The notes under the pieces: generated by a model
What the model saw: only the letters and a program-made list of their open reading frames with translations
What the model was told of the DNA's origin: nothing
The model's database searches: none
Shown here: piece by piece, positions 8,549 through 20,000 of the stretch
How positions within the stretch are numbered: position 1 is the stretch's first letter
Layout: each line of letters starts with the position of its first letter
Position numbers and translations under genes: made by a program
Assembly: GCA_018223185.1 (NCBI GenBank)
Contig: JAAEYW010000018.1
Location: 26,874 to 90,873, forward strand
Length of the DNA: 64,000 nt
Reading direction: 5' to 3'
Source of the DNA: Oceanospirillales bacterium
Lineage (GTDB): Bacteria > Pseudomonadota > Gammaproteobacteria > Pseudomonadales > Balneatricaceae

Positions 8549-11197
8549 ATGGGTGATTTAGCCAGAGAGATTCTGCCAGTTAACATCGAAGATGAACTGA
8601 AGCAGTCATATCTGGATTACGCTATGAGCGTAATCGTGGGGCGTGCGTTACCAGACGTACGGGATGGACTTAAGCCAGTACACCGTCGGGTGCTGTTCGC
8701 TATGAGCGAACTGGGCAACGACTGGAATAAGGCGTATAAAAAATCTGCCCGTGTGGTAGGTGACGTAATCGGTAAATATCACCCTCATGGTGATAGTGCT
8801 GTTTATGACACTATCGTACGGATGGCTCAGCCGTTTTCGATGCGCTATATGCTGGTCGACGGTCAGGGCAACTTCGGTTCAGTTGATGGTGATTCAGCGG
8901 CTGCGATGCGTTATACCGAGATTCGCATGGCGAAGATTTCGCATGAGTTGCTGGCTGATCTTGATAAAGAAACCGTCGATTTTGTGCCTAACTACGATGG
9001 CACGGAACAGATCCCGGAAGTGTTGCCGACTAAAGTGCCGACACTGCTGGTAAATGGTTCTGCCGGTATTGCCGTAGGTATGGCGACCAATATTCCACCC
9101 CATAACCTGGGCGAGATTGTGCGTGGCTGTATCGCGCTGATTGACAATCCGGACCTCGGTATTGACGGTCTTATGGAGTATATCCCGGCACCTGACTTCC
9201 CGACCGGCGCTATTATTAATGGCCGTGCCGGTATTCTGCAGGCCTACCAGACGGGGCGTGGACGGATCTATCTGCGCGCTAAGCATCATATCGAGACCAA
9301 TGATAAAAACGGTAAAGAATCGATTATCTTTACTGAGATTCCTTATCAGGTTAACAAAGCGCGACTGATCGAGAAGATCGCTGAGCTGGTTAAAGAGAAG
9401 AAGCTTGAAGGAATTACCGAGCTGCGTGACGAGTCCGACAAGGACGGTATGCGTATCGTGGTTGAGCTACGCAAAGGCGAAGTTTCTGAAGTTGTTGTCA
9501 ATAATCTCTTTATTCAGACTCAGCTGCAGAACGTCTTCGGTATCAATATGGTGGCGCTGGTTGACGGACAGCCGCGTACACTGGATCTGAAGTCCATACT
9601 GGAATGCTTCATTCGTCACCGTCGTGAAGTCGTTACCCGTCGTACAGTTTACCTGCTGCGCAAAGCGCGTGAGCGGGGACATATTCTGGAAGGTCTTGCG
9701 ATTGCGCTGGCCAATATCGACGCGGTTATTGAGATGATCAAGAGTTCTCCGACTCCGGCGGAAGCGAAGGAACGATTGATCGCTACCCCATGGCAGCCCG
9801 GTGAAGTGACCGTGATGCTGGAACGTGCGGGTGAAAATGCCTGCCGTCCGGAAGATCTTGAAGCGCAGTACGGTATGCATGACGGGGTTTATCACCTGTC
9901 TCCGGTGCAGGCTCAGGCAATTCTTGAGTTGCGACTGCACCGTCTGACCGGTCTGGAACATGACAAGCTGATTGCTGAATACCGTGAACTGCTGGATCGT
10001 ATCGCTGAGTTGCTGGCGATTCTGAACAGCCCTGAACGGTTGATGGAAGTGATTCGCGAAGAGCTTGAGTTGATTGTTGAAGAATATGGTGATGAGCGTC
10101 GCACCGATATCATTGCCTCGCAGCAGGACTTCACGGTTGCTGATCTGATAGCTGAAGAAGACATGGTGGTCACCATCTCTCATGGTGGCTATGCCAAAAC
10201 CCAGCCGCTGACGATGTATCAGGCCCAGCGTCGCGGAGGCAAAGGTAAGTCTGCTACTGCGGTAAAAGATGAAGACTTTATCGAAAAGCTGCTGATTGCC
10301 AGCACTCACGATACGATTCTTTGCTTTACCAACCTGGGTAAAGTCTACTGGCTGAAAGTCTATGAGATTCCGCAAGCGAGCCGGGCAGCACGAGGCCGGC
10401 CGATTGTTAATATTCTGCCGTTGCAGGAGGGTGAGCGTATCACCACAATACTGCCGGTAAATGAGTATGCGGATGAGCACTATGTGTTTATGGCAACGGC
10501 TGATGGTACGGTGAAGAAAACTCCGCTGGTTAACTTCTCCCGCCCACGCTCTACCGGTCTGATTGCGCTGGCTCTGGATGAGGGTGACACTCTGATAGGT
10601 GCAGCAATTACGGATGGTACAGCCGAGGTAATGCTGGTTTCCAGTCAGGGTAAATCGATTCGCTTTGCTGAAGACGATGTTCGTCCGATGGGTCGTACAG
10701 CACGTGGTGTACGTGGTATTAAGCTGCAGAACAATGCCCGGGTGATCTCGCTGATTATTCCTCAGGAGAACGGCCGTATTCTGACGACCAGTATCAATGG
10801 TTTCGGAAAGCAGACAGCTGTTGAAGATTTCCCAACCTATGGTCGTGGTGGCCAGGGTGTCATTGCGATGCAGTGCACCGACCGTAATGGTGAGCTGATC
10901 GGCGCTGTGCAGATGTTTGAAGGCGATGATGTGATGCTGATCAGCGATCAGGGCACTCTGGTGCGTACCCGTAGTGATGAAATTTCAGTGCTGGGACGTA
11001 ATACTCAGGGGGTTCGTGTTATCCGTGTTGCAGCGGACGAGAATCTGGTCGGTGTTGCACGCATAGAAGAGCCTGAAGTATCAGAGGATGAGCTGACAGA
11101 AACTGGCTTCACCGAAGGAGAGGCAGATCAGGTTGTCGCAAGCGATGATAGCCCTTCCGGGCTTGCTGAAGCGCCTGACAGTAACATCGAAGAGTAA
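8549..11197 (+). CDS. gyrA: DNA gyrase subunit A
   Basis: GyrA is the breakage-reunion subunit of gyrase, which introduces negative supercoils. The N-terminal domain closely matches E. coli. The catalytic Tyr122 lies in AAMRYTEIR with Arg121 before it. The quinolone-resistance region reads [10 protein letters not shown], with Ser83 and Asp87, the drug-sensitive residues in E. coli. The C-terminal beta-pinwheel begins near residue 525 and holds the GyrA box QRRGGKG near residue 560. An acidic tail ends the 882-residue protein. A terminator follows, so it is probably a single-gene unit. Confidence 0.99.
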   Translation: MGDLAREILPVNIEDELKQSYLDYAMSVIVGRALPDVRDGLKPVHRRVLFAMSELGNDWNKAYKKSARVVGDVIGKYHPHGDSAVYDTIVRMAQPFSMRYMLVDGQGNFGSVDGDSAAAMRYTEIRMAKISHELLADLDKETVDFVPNYDGTEQIPEVLPTKVPTLLVNGSAGIAVGMATNIPPHNLGEIVRGCIALIDNPDLGIDGLMEYIPAPDFPTGAIINGRAGILQAYQTGRGRIYLRAKHHIETNDKNGKESIIFTEIPYQVNKARLIEKIAELVKEKKLEGITELRDESDKDGMRIVVELRKGEVSEVVVNNLFIQTQLQNVFGINMVALVDGQPRTLDLKSILECFIRHRREVVTRRTVYLLRKARERGHILEGLAIALANIDAVIEMIKSSPTPAEAKERLIATPWQPGEVTVMLERAGENACRPEDLEAQYGMHDGVYHLSPVQAQAILELRLHRLTGLEHDKLIAEYRELLDRIAELLAILNSPERLMEVIREELELIVEEYGDERRTDIIASQQDFTVADLIAEEDMVVTISHGGYAKTQPLTMYQAQRRGGKGKSATAVKDEDFIEKLLIASTHDTILCFTNLGKVYWLKVYEIPQASRAARGRPIVNILPLQEGERITTILPVNEYADEHYVFMATADGTVKKTPLVNFSRPRSTGLIALALDEGDTLIGAAITDGTAEVMLVSSQGKSIRFAEDDVRPMGRTARGVRGIKLQNNARVISLIIPQENGRILTTSINGFGKQTAVEDFPTYGRGGQGVIAMQCTDRNGELIGAVQMFEGDDVMLISDQGTLVRTRSDEISVLGRNTQGVRVIRVAADENLVGVARIEEPEVSEDELTETGFTEGEADQVVASDDSPSGLAEAPDSNIEE

Positions 11198-11212
11198 CGA
11201 TGGAAGCTGAAT

Positions 11213-11240
11213 TAATGTGCGGCTCCGGTCGCACATTTTT
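11213..11240 (+). terminator. Intrinsic terminator after gyrA
   Basis: ATGTGCG and CGCACAT form a 7-base stem with an 8-base loop, followed by five T. Confidence 0.85.
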
Positions 11241-11343
11241 GTATCAGGCCGCTCTGGTTGATGTTTTATAATATGAGCTTCATATCTTTTTAACAGACGA
11301 TTTTTCAAACCCTTTATACGAACTTTGTAGCAGATCTATCACA

Positions 11344-12426
11344 ATGACACGTAATTATAATTTCAGTGCGGGTCCTTCTGCACTGCCTGAAGATGTCCTG
11401 AAACAAGCTCAGCAAGAGCTTTTAGACTGGCATGGCCTCGGTCTTTCCATCATGGAAATGAGTCATCGCAGTAAAGAGTTTGTTGCTGTGGCGGCTGAGG
11501 CAGAGCAGGATCTGCGAGATCTGATGAAGATCCCGGATAACTATAAGGTTCTGTTTATGCAAGGGGGCGCCAGCAGTCAGTTCAGCATGATTCCGATGAA
11601 CCTGTTGCGGGGTAAAACCACCGCCGACTATATCAATACCGGTGACTGGTCGATAAAGGCGATTAAAGAGGCGTCCCGTTACTGCGACGTGAATGTGGTT
11701 GCGACCACTGAGGCTGATAATTTCACCAGCGCACCGGCGCAGAGTGAGTTAAAGCTTAATCCGGATGCAGCCTATGTGCATTACACGCCTAATGAAACAA
11801 TCCGGGGTGTCGAGTTCGATTACATTCCGGATACCGGAGATGTACCTCTGGTGGCGGACATGTCATCCAATATTTTGTCCCGGCCGATAGATGTGAGTCG
11901 TTTTGGTCTGATCTACGCGGGCGCTCAGAAAAATATCGGGCCTGCAGGTCTGACCGTGGTTATCGTCCGTGAAGACCTGTTGGGGGATGTTCTGCCTGCA
12001 ACACCGGCATTGTATGATTACAAAGTGAATGCAGATGCCGACTCCATGCTGAATACGCCGCCAACTTTTGGCTGGTATCTTGCCGGGCTGGTGTTTAAAT
12101 GGCTGAAAGCGCAGGGCGGTGTCGAAACTATAGCTGAGCTCAACCGCCGTAAGGCTGAAAAGCTTTATGCCGCTATTGATAGCAATCCTTTCTATTCAAA
12201 CCCGGTAGCGATTAACGCTCGTTCATGGATGAATGTGCCATTTATCCTGGCAAATGCCGATCTGGATAAACTCTTTCTTCAGGAAGCGGAAGATAAAGGT
12301 CTTCTGAATCTTCCCGGACACCGTTCGGTGGGGGGAATGCGGGCTAGTATTTATAATGCAGTACCCGAAGAGGGCGTGGATGCACTGATCGCCTTTATGC
12401 AGGACTTTTCACAGCGTCACGGCTAA
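11344..12426 (+). CDS. serC: Phosphoserine aminotransferase
   Basis: SerC converts 3-phosphohydroxypyruvate to phosphoserine and also acts in pyridoxal phosphate synthesis. It opens with [10 protein letters not shown] at residue 5. The cofactor Lys lies in [14 protein letters not shown] near residue 197, and the phosphate-binding GGASSQFSM is near residue 76. The length of 360 residues is standard. It is the first gene of the serC-pheA-hisC-tyrA/aroA-cmk operon, with 23 bases to pheA. Confidence 0.98.
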   Translation: MTRNYNFSAGPSALPEDVLKQAQQELLDWHGLGLSIMEMSHRSKEFVAVAAEAEQDLRDLMKIPDNYKVLFMQGGASSQFSMIPMNLLRGKTTADYINTGDWSIKAIKEASRYCDVNVVATTEADNFTSAPAQSELKLNPDAAYVHYTPNETIRGVEFDYIPDTGDVPLVADMSSNILSRPIDVSRFGLIYAGAQKNIGPAGLTVVIVREDLLGDVLPATPALYDYKVNADADSMLNTPPTFGWYLAGLVFKWLKAQGGVETIAELNRRKAEKLYAAIDSNPFYSNPVAINARSWMNVPFILANADLDKLFLQEAEDKGLLNLPGHRSVGGMRASIYNAVPEEGVDALIAFMQDFSQRHG

Positions 12427-12449
12427 GCCAGATAGCAGAGGACGGTAAC

Positions 12450-13553
12450 ATGAGTGATCAGGAAACAGAACTGAAACTACTGCGGGATCAGATCGACTCA
12501 ATTGATCAGCAGATTCATGCGCTGCTGAATGATCGTGCGCGATGCGCACAGAGCGTTGCTGAAGTGAAAGAGCGATATCAGCAGGGTGACCGTGAAGCGG
12601 TTTTTTACCGCCCCGAACGGGAAGCTCAGGTGTTACGCCGGGTTATGCAACGCAATGAAGGGCCGCTTGCTGATCATGAAGTGGCCCGGTTGTTCCGGGA
12701 AATTATGTCAGTGTGTCTGGCGCTGGAAAAGCCGATGCATGTGGCGTTTCTGGGGCCGGAGGGTACCTTTACTCAGCAGGCGGCCAGCAAGCATTTCGGC
12801 CATTCTGCCCACTGTATCCCCTTCAACAGTAACGATGAAGTGTTTCGTGAAGTCGAATCCGGTGGCGCTCATTATGGTGTTGTGCCGATTGAGAATTCAT
12901 CCGAGGGCGTGGTCACACATACACTGGATCTGTTTAAGCGTTTTAATCTTAAAATCTGCGGTGAGGTGGAACTACGGATTCACCATCATGTGCTGCGTGC
13001 GGGTGACGAGGGATTGGACAAAATCACCAGGATATATCTGCCGCAACAGACGCTTTCGCAGTGCCGCAGCTGGCTGGATACCCATTTTCTGTCCGCTGAA
13101 CGTATCCTTGTTAGCAGTAACGCAGAGGCGGCGCGGATGGCCGTTAAGCAGGGATCGTCAGCGGTAGCGATAGCCAGTGATCTGGTGGCCGATCTCTATA
13201 ACCTGAATATTGTTGCCCGGAATATCGATGATCAGTCGGATAACAGTACCCGTTACCTGATTATCGGTGATCAGGATGTGGGCGAAAGCGGCCAGGATAA
13301 AACCTCAATTCTGGTAACTGTTGCAGATAAGGCCGGCGCACTCTATGAGCTACTGCAACATTTCCATAATCATAATATCAGTCTGACCGGCATTGAAACC
13401 CGGCCCGCAAGCCCCGAAAGTTCACACTCAATCTTTTATATCGATTTTGAAGGGCATGCGGCCAATCAGCATATACAGAACGTACTGCAGGAACTGCAGT
13501 CTGATACTGTAGAGCTTAAATTGCTGGGGTCATACCCGGTTGCTGTACTCTGA
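12450..13553 (+). CDS. pheA: Bifunctional chorismate mutase / prephenate dehydratase
   Basis: This enzyme makes phenylpyruvate from chorismate through prephenate. Residues 1-90 are the AroQ-type mutase (LRDQIDSIDQQIHALLNDRAR). The dehydratase begins near 98 (VAFLGPEGTFTQQAA) and includes the STRYLIIG catalytic motif near 265. An ACT domain at about 285-365 shows GALYELLQHFHNHNISLTGI and the ETRP motif that binds phenylalanine for feedback inhibition. No leader peptide or attenuator is seen in the 23-base gap after serC, so control is probably at the enzyme. Confidence 0.97.
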   Translation: MSDQETELKLLRDQIDSIDQQIHALLNDRARCAQSVAEVKERYQQGDREAVFYRPEREAQVLRRVMQRNEGPLADHEVARLFREIMSVCLALEKPMHVAFLGPEGTFTQQAASKHFGHSAHCIPFNSNDEVFREVESGGAHYGVVPIENSSEGVVTHTLDLFKRFNLKICGEVELRIHHHVLRAGDEGLDKITRIYLPQQTLSQCRSWLDTHFLSAERILVSSNAEAARMAVKQGSSAVAIASDLVADLYNLNIVARNIDDQSDNSTRYLIIGDQDVGESGQDKTSILVTVADKAGALYELLQHFHNHNISLTGIETRPASPESSHSIFYIDFEGHAANQHIQNVLQELQSDTVELKLLGSYPVAVL

Positions 13554-13568
13554 TCCGGAGCAAATTAA

Positions 13569-14696
13569 ATGGCATGTGATTTCTATCATTTGGCAACCCC
13601 TGGCGTTCAGGGGCTCCATCCCTATCAACCCGGTAAACCGGTGGAGGAGCTGGAACGTGAGCTGGGTATCAGCAACAGTATTAAACTGGCCAGTAACGAA
13701 AACCCCCAGGGGCCGAGCCAGGTTGCTATGGCTGCGGTTCAGGCCGCACTGAGCGAGAGTTGCCGTTACCCTGATGCCAGTGGTTTTAAGCTGAAACAGG
13801 CGTTGTCAGAGCACTATAACATCACGGCGGACACTATCACCCTGGGTAATGGGTCGAATGATGTTCTTGAACTGATTGGACGGGCATTTGTTGTTCCGGG
13901 TGATGAGGTTATCTATTCCCAGCACTCCTTTGTTGTGTATATGCTGGTGGCTCAGTCAACCGGAGCCACCTCTGTTGTGGTTCCAGCCAGAGAGTGGGGG
14001 CATGATCTGGATGCCATGGCTGCTGCGGTGACGGATAAAACCCGAATAATCTTTCTGGCGAATCCGAACAACCCCACCGGAACCTGGTTTACCGGTCAGG
14101 CGCTACGGGATTTTATGGCGAAAGTGCCTGAAAATGTGGTGGTGGTTCTGGATGAAGCTTATCTGGAATATGTCGCTGAACCTGAATATCTTTCAGGGCT
14201 TCAGTTACAGGCTGACTTTCCAAATCTCGTCGTCACCCGAACTTTTTCTAAAGCCTTTGGTCTGGCGGCTCTGCGTATTGGGTATGCAGTGGCAACCCCG
14301 GCTATTACTGATCTCCTGAATCGCGTAAGACAGCCCTTCAATGTCAATATTCCTGCACTGGAAGCTGCCACTGCTGTACTGAGTGATGCCGCATATCTGA
14401 AACGTAGTGTTGAGCTTAACAGTGCAGGTATGGCGGAGCTGGAGCAGGGCTTCACCCGGCTGGGTGTTAACTGGATACCCTCTGTTGGCAACTTTATCAG
14501 CGTCGATTGTGGCTGCGATGCTGCGCCGGTATACGCAGGGTTGTTGCAGGAAGGGGTGATTGTCAGGCCGGTGGCCAATTATCAGATGCCTGATCACCTG
14601 AGGGTGACGATCGGTCTGCCGGAGGAAAATAGCCGTTTTTTAACGGCATTTGCTAAAGTGTTGTCACAGCAGCCAGGAAGGACAAAGACACCGTGA
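13569..14696 (+). CDS. hisC: Histidinol-phosphate / aromatic aminotransferase
   Basis: A class I/II PLP aminotransferase of 375 residues. It shows SNENPQGPS near residue 38, NGSNDVLELIGRAF near 95, the NPNNPTGTW motif near 160, the cofactor-binding FSKAFGLAALRIGY (Lys) near 222, and LRVTIGLPEEN at the C-terminus. The position between pheA and tyrA suggests that it mainly transaminates phenylpyruvate and 4-hydroxyphenylpyruvate, as proposed for hisC2 of Pseudomonas. Histidinol-phosphate activity is equally possible. Its stop overlaps the next start in GTGA. Confidence 0.94.
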   Translation: MACDFYHLATPGVQGLHPYQPGKPVEELERELGISNSIKLASNENPQGPSQVAMAAVQAALSESCRYPDASGFKLKQALSEHYNITADTITLGNGSNDVLELIGRAFVVPGDEVIYSQHSFVVYMLVAQSTGATSVVVPAREWGHDLDAMAAAVTDKTRIIFLANPNNPTGTWFTGQALRDFMAKVPENVVVVLDEAYLEYVAEPEYLSGLQLQADFPNLVVTRTFSKAFGLAALRIGYAVATPAITDLLNRVRQPFNVNIPALEAATAVLSDAAYLKRSVELNSAGMAELEQGFTRLGVNWIPSVGNFISVDCGCDAAPVYAGLLQEGVIVRPVANYQMPDHLRVTIGLPEENSRFLTAFAKVLSQQPGRTKTP

Positions 14697-16909
14697 GATG
14701 CCTGACTGAGAGGGTGCTGATTATTGGTTTGGGCCTGATTGGCGGATCTCTGGCGAGCGCTCTGCGTACGCGAGGTATCTGCCGGACAGTCGTTGGATAT
14801 GACCGGGATAAGGATGAGCTTGAGGCTGGGCTGCGACTGGGAGTCATCGGAGAAGCGGCAACGGATCTGCTAACCGCGGCTGCGGAAGCCGATGTTATAG
14901 TGCTGGCGGTACCGGTTAAAGCGATTGAAGCTGTTCTCGCAGAAATATTGCCAGTTTTACGACCGGAAACTATTCTCACAGATGTGGGTAGTGTTAAAGG
15001 CAATGTGGTGAAGTCTGCCACGGAACTGTTCGGACACGTGCCGGAACGGTTTATTCCCGGGCATCCGATTGCAGGGTCTGAAAAAAGTGGTGTGGCCGCT
15101 GCCGATGCAACACTATTTGAACATCATAAAGTTATCATTACACCACTTCCGCAAAGTGATCCTGACGCAGTCACACTGATTGCCCGGATGTGGCAGTCTG
15201 TAGGTGCGCAGGTGCTGCAGATGGATGTTGACCGTCATGATGAGGTGCTGGCTGCGACCAGTCATCTGCCGCACCTGCTGGCTTTTTCACTGGTTGATAC
15301 GCTGGCGCAGGAACAGGATTGTAATGACATTTTTCGCTATGCGGCGGGCGGTTTCAGAGATTTTACCCGTGTGGCGGCCAGTGATCCGACCATGTGGCAC
15401 GACATCGGTTTGGCAAATAAGCAGGCAATCCTGCAGAAGATTGATGAATTTACATCAGGTGTTGGTCGGCTGCGTAAGGCGATCGAGACTGAAGACAGTG
15501 TAGCGATGCTGGGTATCTTTACCCGGGCTAAAGCTGCACGTGAACATTTTTCTAAAATTTTATCGGGCTCAGCGTACTCGCAAAATAATATGATGATAAA
15601 AGATACTACATTTTATGCACAGCCGGGTGGCCAGGTGCAGGGCACAATACGGGCTCCGGGTGATAAATCGATCTCTCACCGTTCTATTATGCTGGGATCT
15701 CTGGCTGACGGTGTAACCGAAATTACGGGTTTCCTTGAGGGAGAGGACAGTCTGGCAACGTTGCAGGCGTTTCGTGACATGGGTGTTGTCATAGAAGGTC
15801 CGCATCAGGGGGCTGTTAAAATATATGGTGTTGGCATGAACGGCCTGCGTCAGCCACCCGGACCTATCTATGTGGGCAATTCGGGTACGACCATCCGTCT
15901 GATGTCAGGTCTGCTGGCCGGTCAGTCATTTGATTCTGAGCTCAGCGGCGATGCTTCTTTGAGTAAGCGTCCTATGGAGCGGGTGGCCAAGCCACTTCGT
16001 CTGATGGGCGCCCAGGTAGAGACCGGAGAAAACGGTTGTCCACCGGTGAAGATCAAAGGTGGACAGGCCCTGAAAGCGATCAGTTATGAGATGCCGATGG
16101 CCAGTGCTCAGGTTAAGTCTTGTGTCATGCTGGCTGGGCTCTATGCAGAGGGTGAGACCACTGTGATTGAGCCTGCTCCAACGCGGGACCATACAGAACG
16201 TATGCTGCGTGGTTTTGGTTATCAGGTAGATGTTGACGGTAATAAGGTCTCTCTGTCCGGTGGCGGGAACCTTAAAGCGACTAAAATTGATGTGCCAGCG
16301 GATATCTCTTCATCGACCTTCTTTATGGTGGCGGCCGCTATCTGTCCCGGTTCAGATATCACACTTGAGCATGTGGGCATTAACCCGACCCGCATTGGCG
16401 TGATCAATATTCTGCGGGCGATGGGAAGTCATCTGGAGCTCCTGAACGAGCGCGAGGTTGGCGGGGAGCCGGTTGCGGATATACGTATCCGTTATGCGCC
16501 TCTGAAAGGCATTAAGATTCCCGAAGATCAGGTGCCGCTTGCGATTGATGAGTTTCCGGCACTGTTTATTGCAGCCGTTTGTGCACAAGGTGAAACGGTG
16601 CTCACCGGAGCTGAAGAGCTGCGGGTAAAAGAGAGTGATCGTATTCAGGCGATGGTTGATGGGTTGAAAATCCTGGGTGCGGATATTGAAGGCACGCCGG
16701 ATGGTGCGATTATCCGGGGTAGTGAGCTGGGTGGCGGGGTGATTGAAAGTCATGATGACCACCGGATTGCGATGGCATTCACTATAGCGTCACTGCGGGC
16801 TAAAGATAATATCGAGATTCGTGAATGCGCTAATGTCGCCACATCATTTCCAAATTTTGTTGAGCTGGCTCAGCAGGTAGGTATACGGGTTCGCAAAGAG
16901 GAGAAGTAA
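14693..16909 (+). CDS. tyrA-aroA: Fused prephenate dehydrogenase / 5-enolpyruvylshikimate-3-phosphate synthase
   Basis: A fusion of two aromatic pathway enzymes in one 738-residue chain. Residues 1-295 are Tyr[18 protein letters not shown] is the NAD-binding motif, and [11 protein letters not shown] and [14 protein letters not shown] are catalytic regions. From about residue 305 it is Aro[52 protein letters not shown] and DDHRIAMAF. All substrate-binding Lys, Arg, Asp and Glu positions of EPSP synthase appear present. The same fusion occurs in Pseudomonas. The GTG start overlaps the hisC stop, and cmk starts 1 base after the end. Confidence 0.97.
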   Translation: MRCLTERVLIIGLGLIGGSLASALRTRGICRTVVGYDRDKDELEAGLRLGVIGEAATDLLTAAAEADVIVLAVPVKAIEAVLAEILPVLRPETILTDVGSVKGNVVKSATELFGHVPERFIPGHPIAGSEKSGVAAADATLFEHHKVIITPLPQSDPDAVTLIARMWQSVGAQVLQMDVDRHDEVLAATSHLPHLLAFSLVDTLAQEQDCNDIFRYAAGGFRDFTRVAASDPTMWHDIGLANKQAILQKIDEFTSGVGRLRKAIETEDSVAMLGIFTRAKAAREHFSKILSGSAYSQNNMMIKDTTFYAQPGGQVQGTIRAPGDKSISHRSIMLGSLADGVTEITGFLEGEDSLATLQAFRDMGVVIEGPHQGAVKIYGVGMNGLRQPPGPIYVGNSGTTIRLMSGLLAGQSFDSELSGDASLSKRPMERVAKPLRLMGAQVETGENGCPPVKIKGGQALKAISYEMPMASAQVKSCVMLAGLYAEGETTVIEPAPTRDHTERMLRGFGYQVDVDGNKVSLSGGGNLKATKIDVPADISSSTFFMVAAAICPGSDITLEHVGINPTRIGVINILRAMGSHLELLNEREVGGEPVADIRIRYAPLKGIKIPEDQVPLAIDEFPALFIAAVCAQGETVLTGAEELRVKESDRIQAMVDGLKILGADIEGTPDGAIIRGSELGGGVIESHDDHRIAMAFTIASLRAKDNIEIRECANVATSFPNFVELAQQVGIRVRKEEK

Positions 16910-16910
16910 C

Positions 16911-17594
16911 ATGGGAGATTTCCCGGTTATTACAGTTGATGGTCCTAGTGGATCAGGTAAGGGAACAATCTGTAGTCTGCTGGCCCGTGAACTGGGCTGG
17001 AACCTGCTTGATAGCGGTGCTCTGTACAGGTTGGTAGGCCTGGCTGCGCGCCATCATGGCGTTGCGCTGGATGATGAAGATGCACTGGTGGTGCTGGCTG
17101 CGCATCTGGATGTGCAGTTTGGCACATCGTCTAATCAGCAAGAAGTTTCCATTGTTCTGGAGGGTGAAGAGGTCACCAATACCATTCGTACGGAAGAGTG
17201 TGGAGCGGATGCATCTGTTATCGCTGCGATCGGTTCGGTAAGGGCTGCATTGCTGGAACGGCAGCGGGCTTTTGTTTCAGAGCCAGGGCTGATTGCTGAT
17301 GGCCGTGATATGGGTACCGTTGTGTTTCCTGATGCGGCACTAAAAATTTATTTGACGGCCAGTGCTGAAGAGCGCGCAAACCGCCGTTATAACCAGTTGA
17401 TAAATAAGGGTCTGGGTGCTAGTCTTCAGGCAATATTAGAAGATATTCAGGCGAGAGATGCACGCGATATGAACCGCGCGGTAGCACCTCTTAAGCCTGC
17501 TGAAGATGCTATCTGCCTTGATACTACCCACCAGAGTATCGAGGAAGTGTTGGCTTCTGTGCTGGATCATGCGAGACATAAGGGCCTGCGTTAA
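16911..17594 (+). CDS. cmk: Cytidylate kinase
   Basis: Cmk phosphorylates CMP and dCMP. The P-loop [18 protein letters not shown] is near residue 8. The CMP-binding [14 protein letters not shown] is near 33, and [13 protein letters not shown] is near 131, followed by the lid region [11 protein letters not shown]. The length of 227 residues is standard. It is tightly coupled to tyrA-aroA and sits just before rpsA, an order conserved across proteobacteria. Confidence 0.98.
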   Translation: MGDFPVITVDGPSGSGKGTICSLLARELGWNLLDSGALYRLVGLAARHHGVALDDEDALVVLAAHLDVQFGTSSNQQEVSIVLEGEEVTNTIRTEECGADASVIAAIGSVRAALLERQRAFVSEPGLIADGRDMGTVVFPDAALKIYLTASAEERANRRYNQLINKGLGASLQAILEDIQARDARDMNRAVAPLKPAEDAICLDTTHQSIEEVLASVLDHARHKGLR

Positions 17595-17620
17595 CGGCAA
17601 AAAAATGAGGTTTAGCCGGT

Positions 17621-19297
17621 ATGAATGAGAGTTTTGCTGAGCTGTTCGAAGAGAGTCTGAAAGAGCTGGATATGCAACCGGGCTCTATTGTGACGGGTAC
17701 CGTTGTCGCGGTTGATGGCGATTTTGTCGTCGTTAACGCGGGGCTGAAGTCGGAAGGAGTTATCCCCCGGGGGCAGTTTCTTGATGATGAGGGTAAACTG
17801 AGCATCGGCGTCGGTGATCAGGTTAAAGTTGCGCTGGTCTCTCTTGAAGATGGTTCGGGTGAAACTCAGCTTTCCCGTGAAAAAGCTAAACGGGCGGAAG
17901 CCTGGGAAGTGCTGGAAAAAGCGATTGAGAATGATGAAATTATTACCGGACGAATCACCGGTAAGGTTCGCGGTGGCTTTACCGTTGATGTGAACTCCAT
18001 CAGTGCTTTCCTTCCGGGCTCTCTTGTCGATATCCGTCCGCTGCGGGATACCTCTCATATAGAAAATAAAGAGCTTGAGTTTAAGCTGGTTAAGCTGGAT
18101 GCCAAACGCAATAACATTGTCGTATCCCGGCGCGCCGTACTTGAAACTGCCTACAATGAAGAGCGGGATAAATTACTGGCGACTCTGGAAGAAGGATCGA
18201 CGGTTAAGGGTATAGTAAAAAACCTCACTGATTATGGCGCCTTTATCGATCTGGGGGGCGTTGACGGCTTGCTGCATATCACCGATATTGCCTGGAAACG
18301 TGTTAAGCATCCAAGTGAGCTACTCTCTGTTGGTGATGAGATTGATGTAAAGGTGCTGCGTTATGATCGTGAAAAGGGGCGTGTTTCGCTGGGTATGAAA
18401 CAGCTTACACCCGATCCCTGGGACGAGTTCAAGGCCGCCCACCCGATTGGCAGTAAAGTCATGGCTAAAGTCACTAATATTGCTGATTATGGCTGTTTTG
18501 CAGAGATTCAGGCAGGTATCGAGGGCCTGGTCCATGTTTCTGAGATGGACTGGACCAATAAGAATGTTCACCCTTCCAAGGTTGTTCAGCTTGGTGATCA
18601 GGTCGAGGTAATGATCCTCGATATTGATGAGCAGCGCCGACGAATCTCTCTGGGTATGAAGCAGTGTCAGGCTAACCCCTGGGATGCCTTCGCTGAACGG
18701 TATACAAAAGGCACAGAGATAACAGGTATTATCAAGTCGATTACTGATTTCGGCGTCTTTATCGGACTGGAGGGCGGAATCGATGGTCTGGTGCACTTGT
18801 CTGACCTTTCCTGGGATCAGGAAGGTGATGAAGCGGTTAAAGCCTATAAGAAAGGCGACACTGTGAGCGCTGTTGTACTGGCGGTTGATTCAGAGCGAGA
18901 GCGTATTTCGCTGGGGATTAAACAGTTGGGGAGTGATCCTTTTTCTGAGTATACCGCGGCTAATGCAAAAGGCTCTGTAGTTAAGGGGAAAGTTACCCGG
19001 GTTGAACCTAAGCAGCTGGTGGTTGAACTGGCAGACGGAGTGGAAGGTACCGTTAAAGTGCAGGAAGCTTCTTTTGAGCGGATAGATGATCTGACTCATA
19101 CGTTCAGTGTCGGAACAGAGATTGATGTAATGCTTGTTAATATTGACCGGCGTACGCGATCCATTGCGCTGTCTGTGAAGCAAGTTGAAAAACAGCAGGA
19201 AAAACAGGCGCTGGATGCCATTAAGCACCAGCATGTTGAATCTGAAGGCCCGACAACAATCGGTGATCTCATCAGAGCCCAACTGGAAAAAAAATAG
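17621..19297 (+). CDS. rpsA: 30S ribosomal protein S1
   Basis: S1 binds mRNA on the 30S subunit and helps start translation. The 558 residues contain six S1 repeats. The RNA-binding copies are clear at about 190-260 ([23 protein letters not shown]), 277-345 ([24 protein letters not shown]) and 364-435 ([24 protein letters not shown]). The two N-terminal repeats are the diverged ones that bind the ribosome through S2. It lies between cmk and ihfB as in E. coli. Confidence 0.99.
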   Translation: MNESFAELFEESLKELDMQPGSIVTGTVVAVDGDFVVVNAGLKSEGVIPRGQFLDDEGKLSIGVGDQVKVALVSLEDGSGETQLSREKAKRAEAWEVLEKAIENDEIITGRITGKVRGGFTVDVNSISAFLPGSLVDIRPLRDTSHIENKELEFKLVKLDAKRNNIVVSRRAVLETAYNEERDKLLATLEEGSTVKGIVKNLTDYGAFIDLGGVDGLLHITDIAWKRVKHPSELLSVGDEIDVKVLRYDREKGRVSLGMKQLTPDPWDEFKAAHPIGSKVMAKVTNIADYGCFAEIQAGIEGLVHVSEMDWTNKNVHPSKVVQLGDQVEVMILDIDEQRRRISLGMKQCQANPWDAFAERYTKGTEITGIIKSITDFGVFIGLEGGIDGLVHLSDLSWDQEGDEAVKAYKKGDTVSAVVLAVDSERERISLGIKQLGSDPFSEYTAANAKGSVVKGKVTRVEPKQLVVELADGVEGTVKVQEASFERIDDLTHTFSVGTEIDVMLVNIDRRTRSIALSVKQVEKQQEKQALDAIKHQHVESEGPTTIGDLIRAQLEKK

Positions 19298-19325
19298 CAA
19301 CAGATACACATAAATTCTGATGAGA

Positions 19326-19345
19326 GGTTTGGTAAATACCAGACC
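19326..19345 (+). other. Stable hairpin between rpsA and ihfB
   Basis: GGTTTGGTA and TACCAGACC form a 9-base stem (one G-U pair) with a 2-base spacer. It ends 21 bases before the ihfB start and is not followed by T, so it is not a simple terminator. It may be an mRNA processing or stability element. The function is inferred only from shape and place. Confidence 0.4.
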
Positions 19346-19366
19346 ACGAATGTCAGGGGGGTAAGC

Positions 19367-19666
19367 ATGACTAAGTCTGAACTGATCGAGCGTTTGATTG
19401 ACCAGAATGAACAGCTTTCTATTAAAGATGTAGAGCTGGCAGTTAAAACTATGCTGGACCATATGACTGAATCTCTTGCTCAGGGGGATCGCATAGAGAT
19501 CAGGGGGTTTGGAAGTTTTAGCCTTCATTTCCGTGCCCCTCGTGTGGGACGTAATCCGAAAACCGGTGATTCAGTATCGCTGGAAGCTAAATATGTACCG
19601 CATTTTAAACCTGGAAAGGAACTGCGCGAGCAGGTGAATGACAGTCTTAAAAGCGGACGGTCTTAA
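19367..19666 (+). CDS. ihfB: Integration host factor subunit beta
   Basis: IhfB pairs with IhfA to bend DNA sharply at specific sites, aiding sigma-54 transcription, replication and recombination. The 99-residue protein shows [14 protein letters not shown] at the start, the DNA-binding arm [26 protein letters not shown] at about 40-68 with the intercalating Pro, and the KPGKELRE end. It lies between rpsA and lapA, its usual position. Confidence 0.98.
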   Translation: MTKSELIERLIDQNEQLSIKDVELAVKTMLDHMTESLAQGDRIEIRGFGSFSLHFRAPRVGRNPKTGDSVSLEAKYVPHFKPGKELREQVNDSLKSGRS

Positions 19667-19693
19667 GGGATTACATAACTTTAGGGGTAGATA

Positions 19694-19999
19694 ATGCGTT
19701 GGTTGAAAACGCTGCTCGTGCTGGCACTTTGTATCATATTTCTGTTCTGCGGCTGGACCTTTGCGACGCTGAATACCGAGCTGGTTAGCATTAATATGTT
19801 TTTCTTTACGCTGCCGGAAGCCAGTCTTTCGATCTGGCTGATGGCCAGTTTTGTGGTTGGCGGAGTTGCCGGAGTTCTGGTTAGCAGCCTGTTTGTGATG
19901 GTGCTGAAACTTAAACTAAAAGCGGCAAAACGTAAGATTAGTTCTGCCGACAAGGAGCTTGATCAGTTGCGCACTGCGTCATTGAAACGCTCTACCTGA
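19694..19999 (+). CDS. lapA: Lipopolysaccharide assembly protein A (DUF1049)
   Basis: A small inner-membrane protein of 101 residues with two transmembrane segments at about 5-24 (LLVLALCIIFLFCGWTFATL) and 42-66 (IWLMASFVVGGVAGVLVSSL), then a basic coiled tail (KLKLKAAKRKISSADKEL). LapA works beside LapB in controlling LPS synthesis. It is followed by lapB with 1 base between the stop and the next ATG, so translation is coupled. Confidence 0.92.
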   Translation: MRWLKTLLVLALCIIFLFCGWTFATLNTELVSINMFFFTLPEASLSIWLMASFVVGGVAGVLVSSLFVMVLKLKLKAAKRKISSADKELDQLRTASLKRST

Positions 20000-20000
20000 A

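Noticed and set aside
9467..10480. Long open frame of 337 codons on the minus strand
   Set aside because: It lies wholly inside gyrA, has no recognisable motif or ribosome-binding site, and is explained by codon bias of the real gene.
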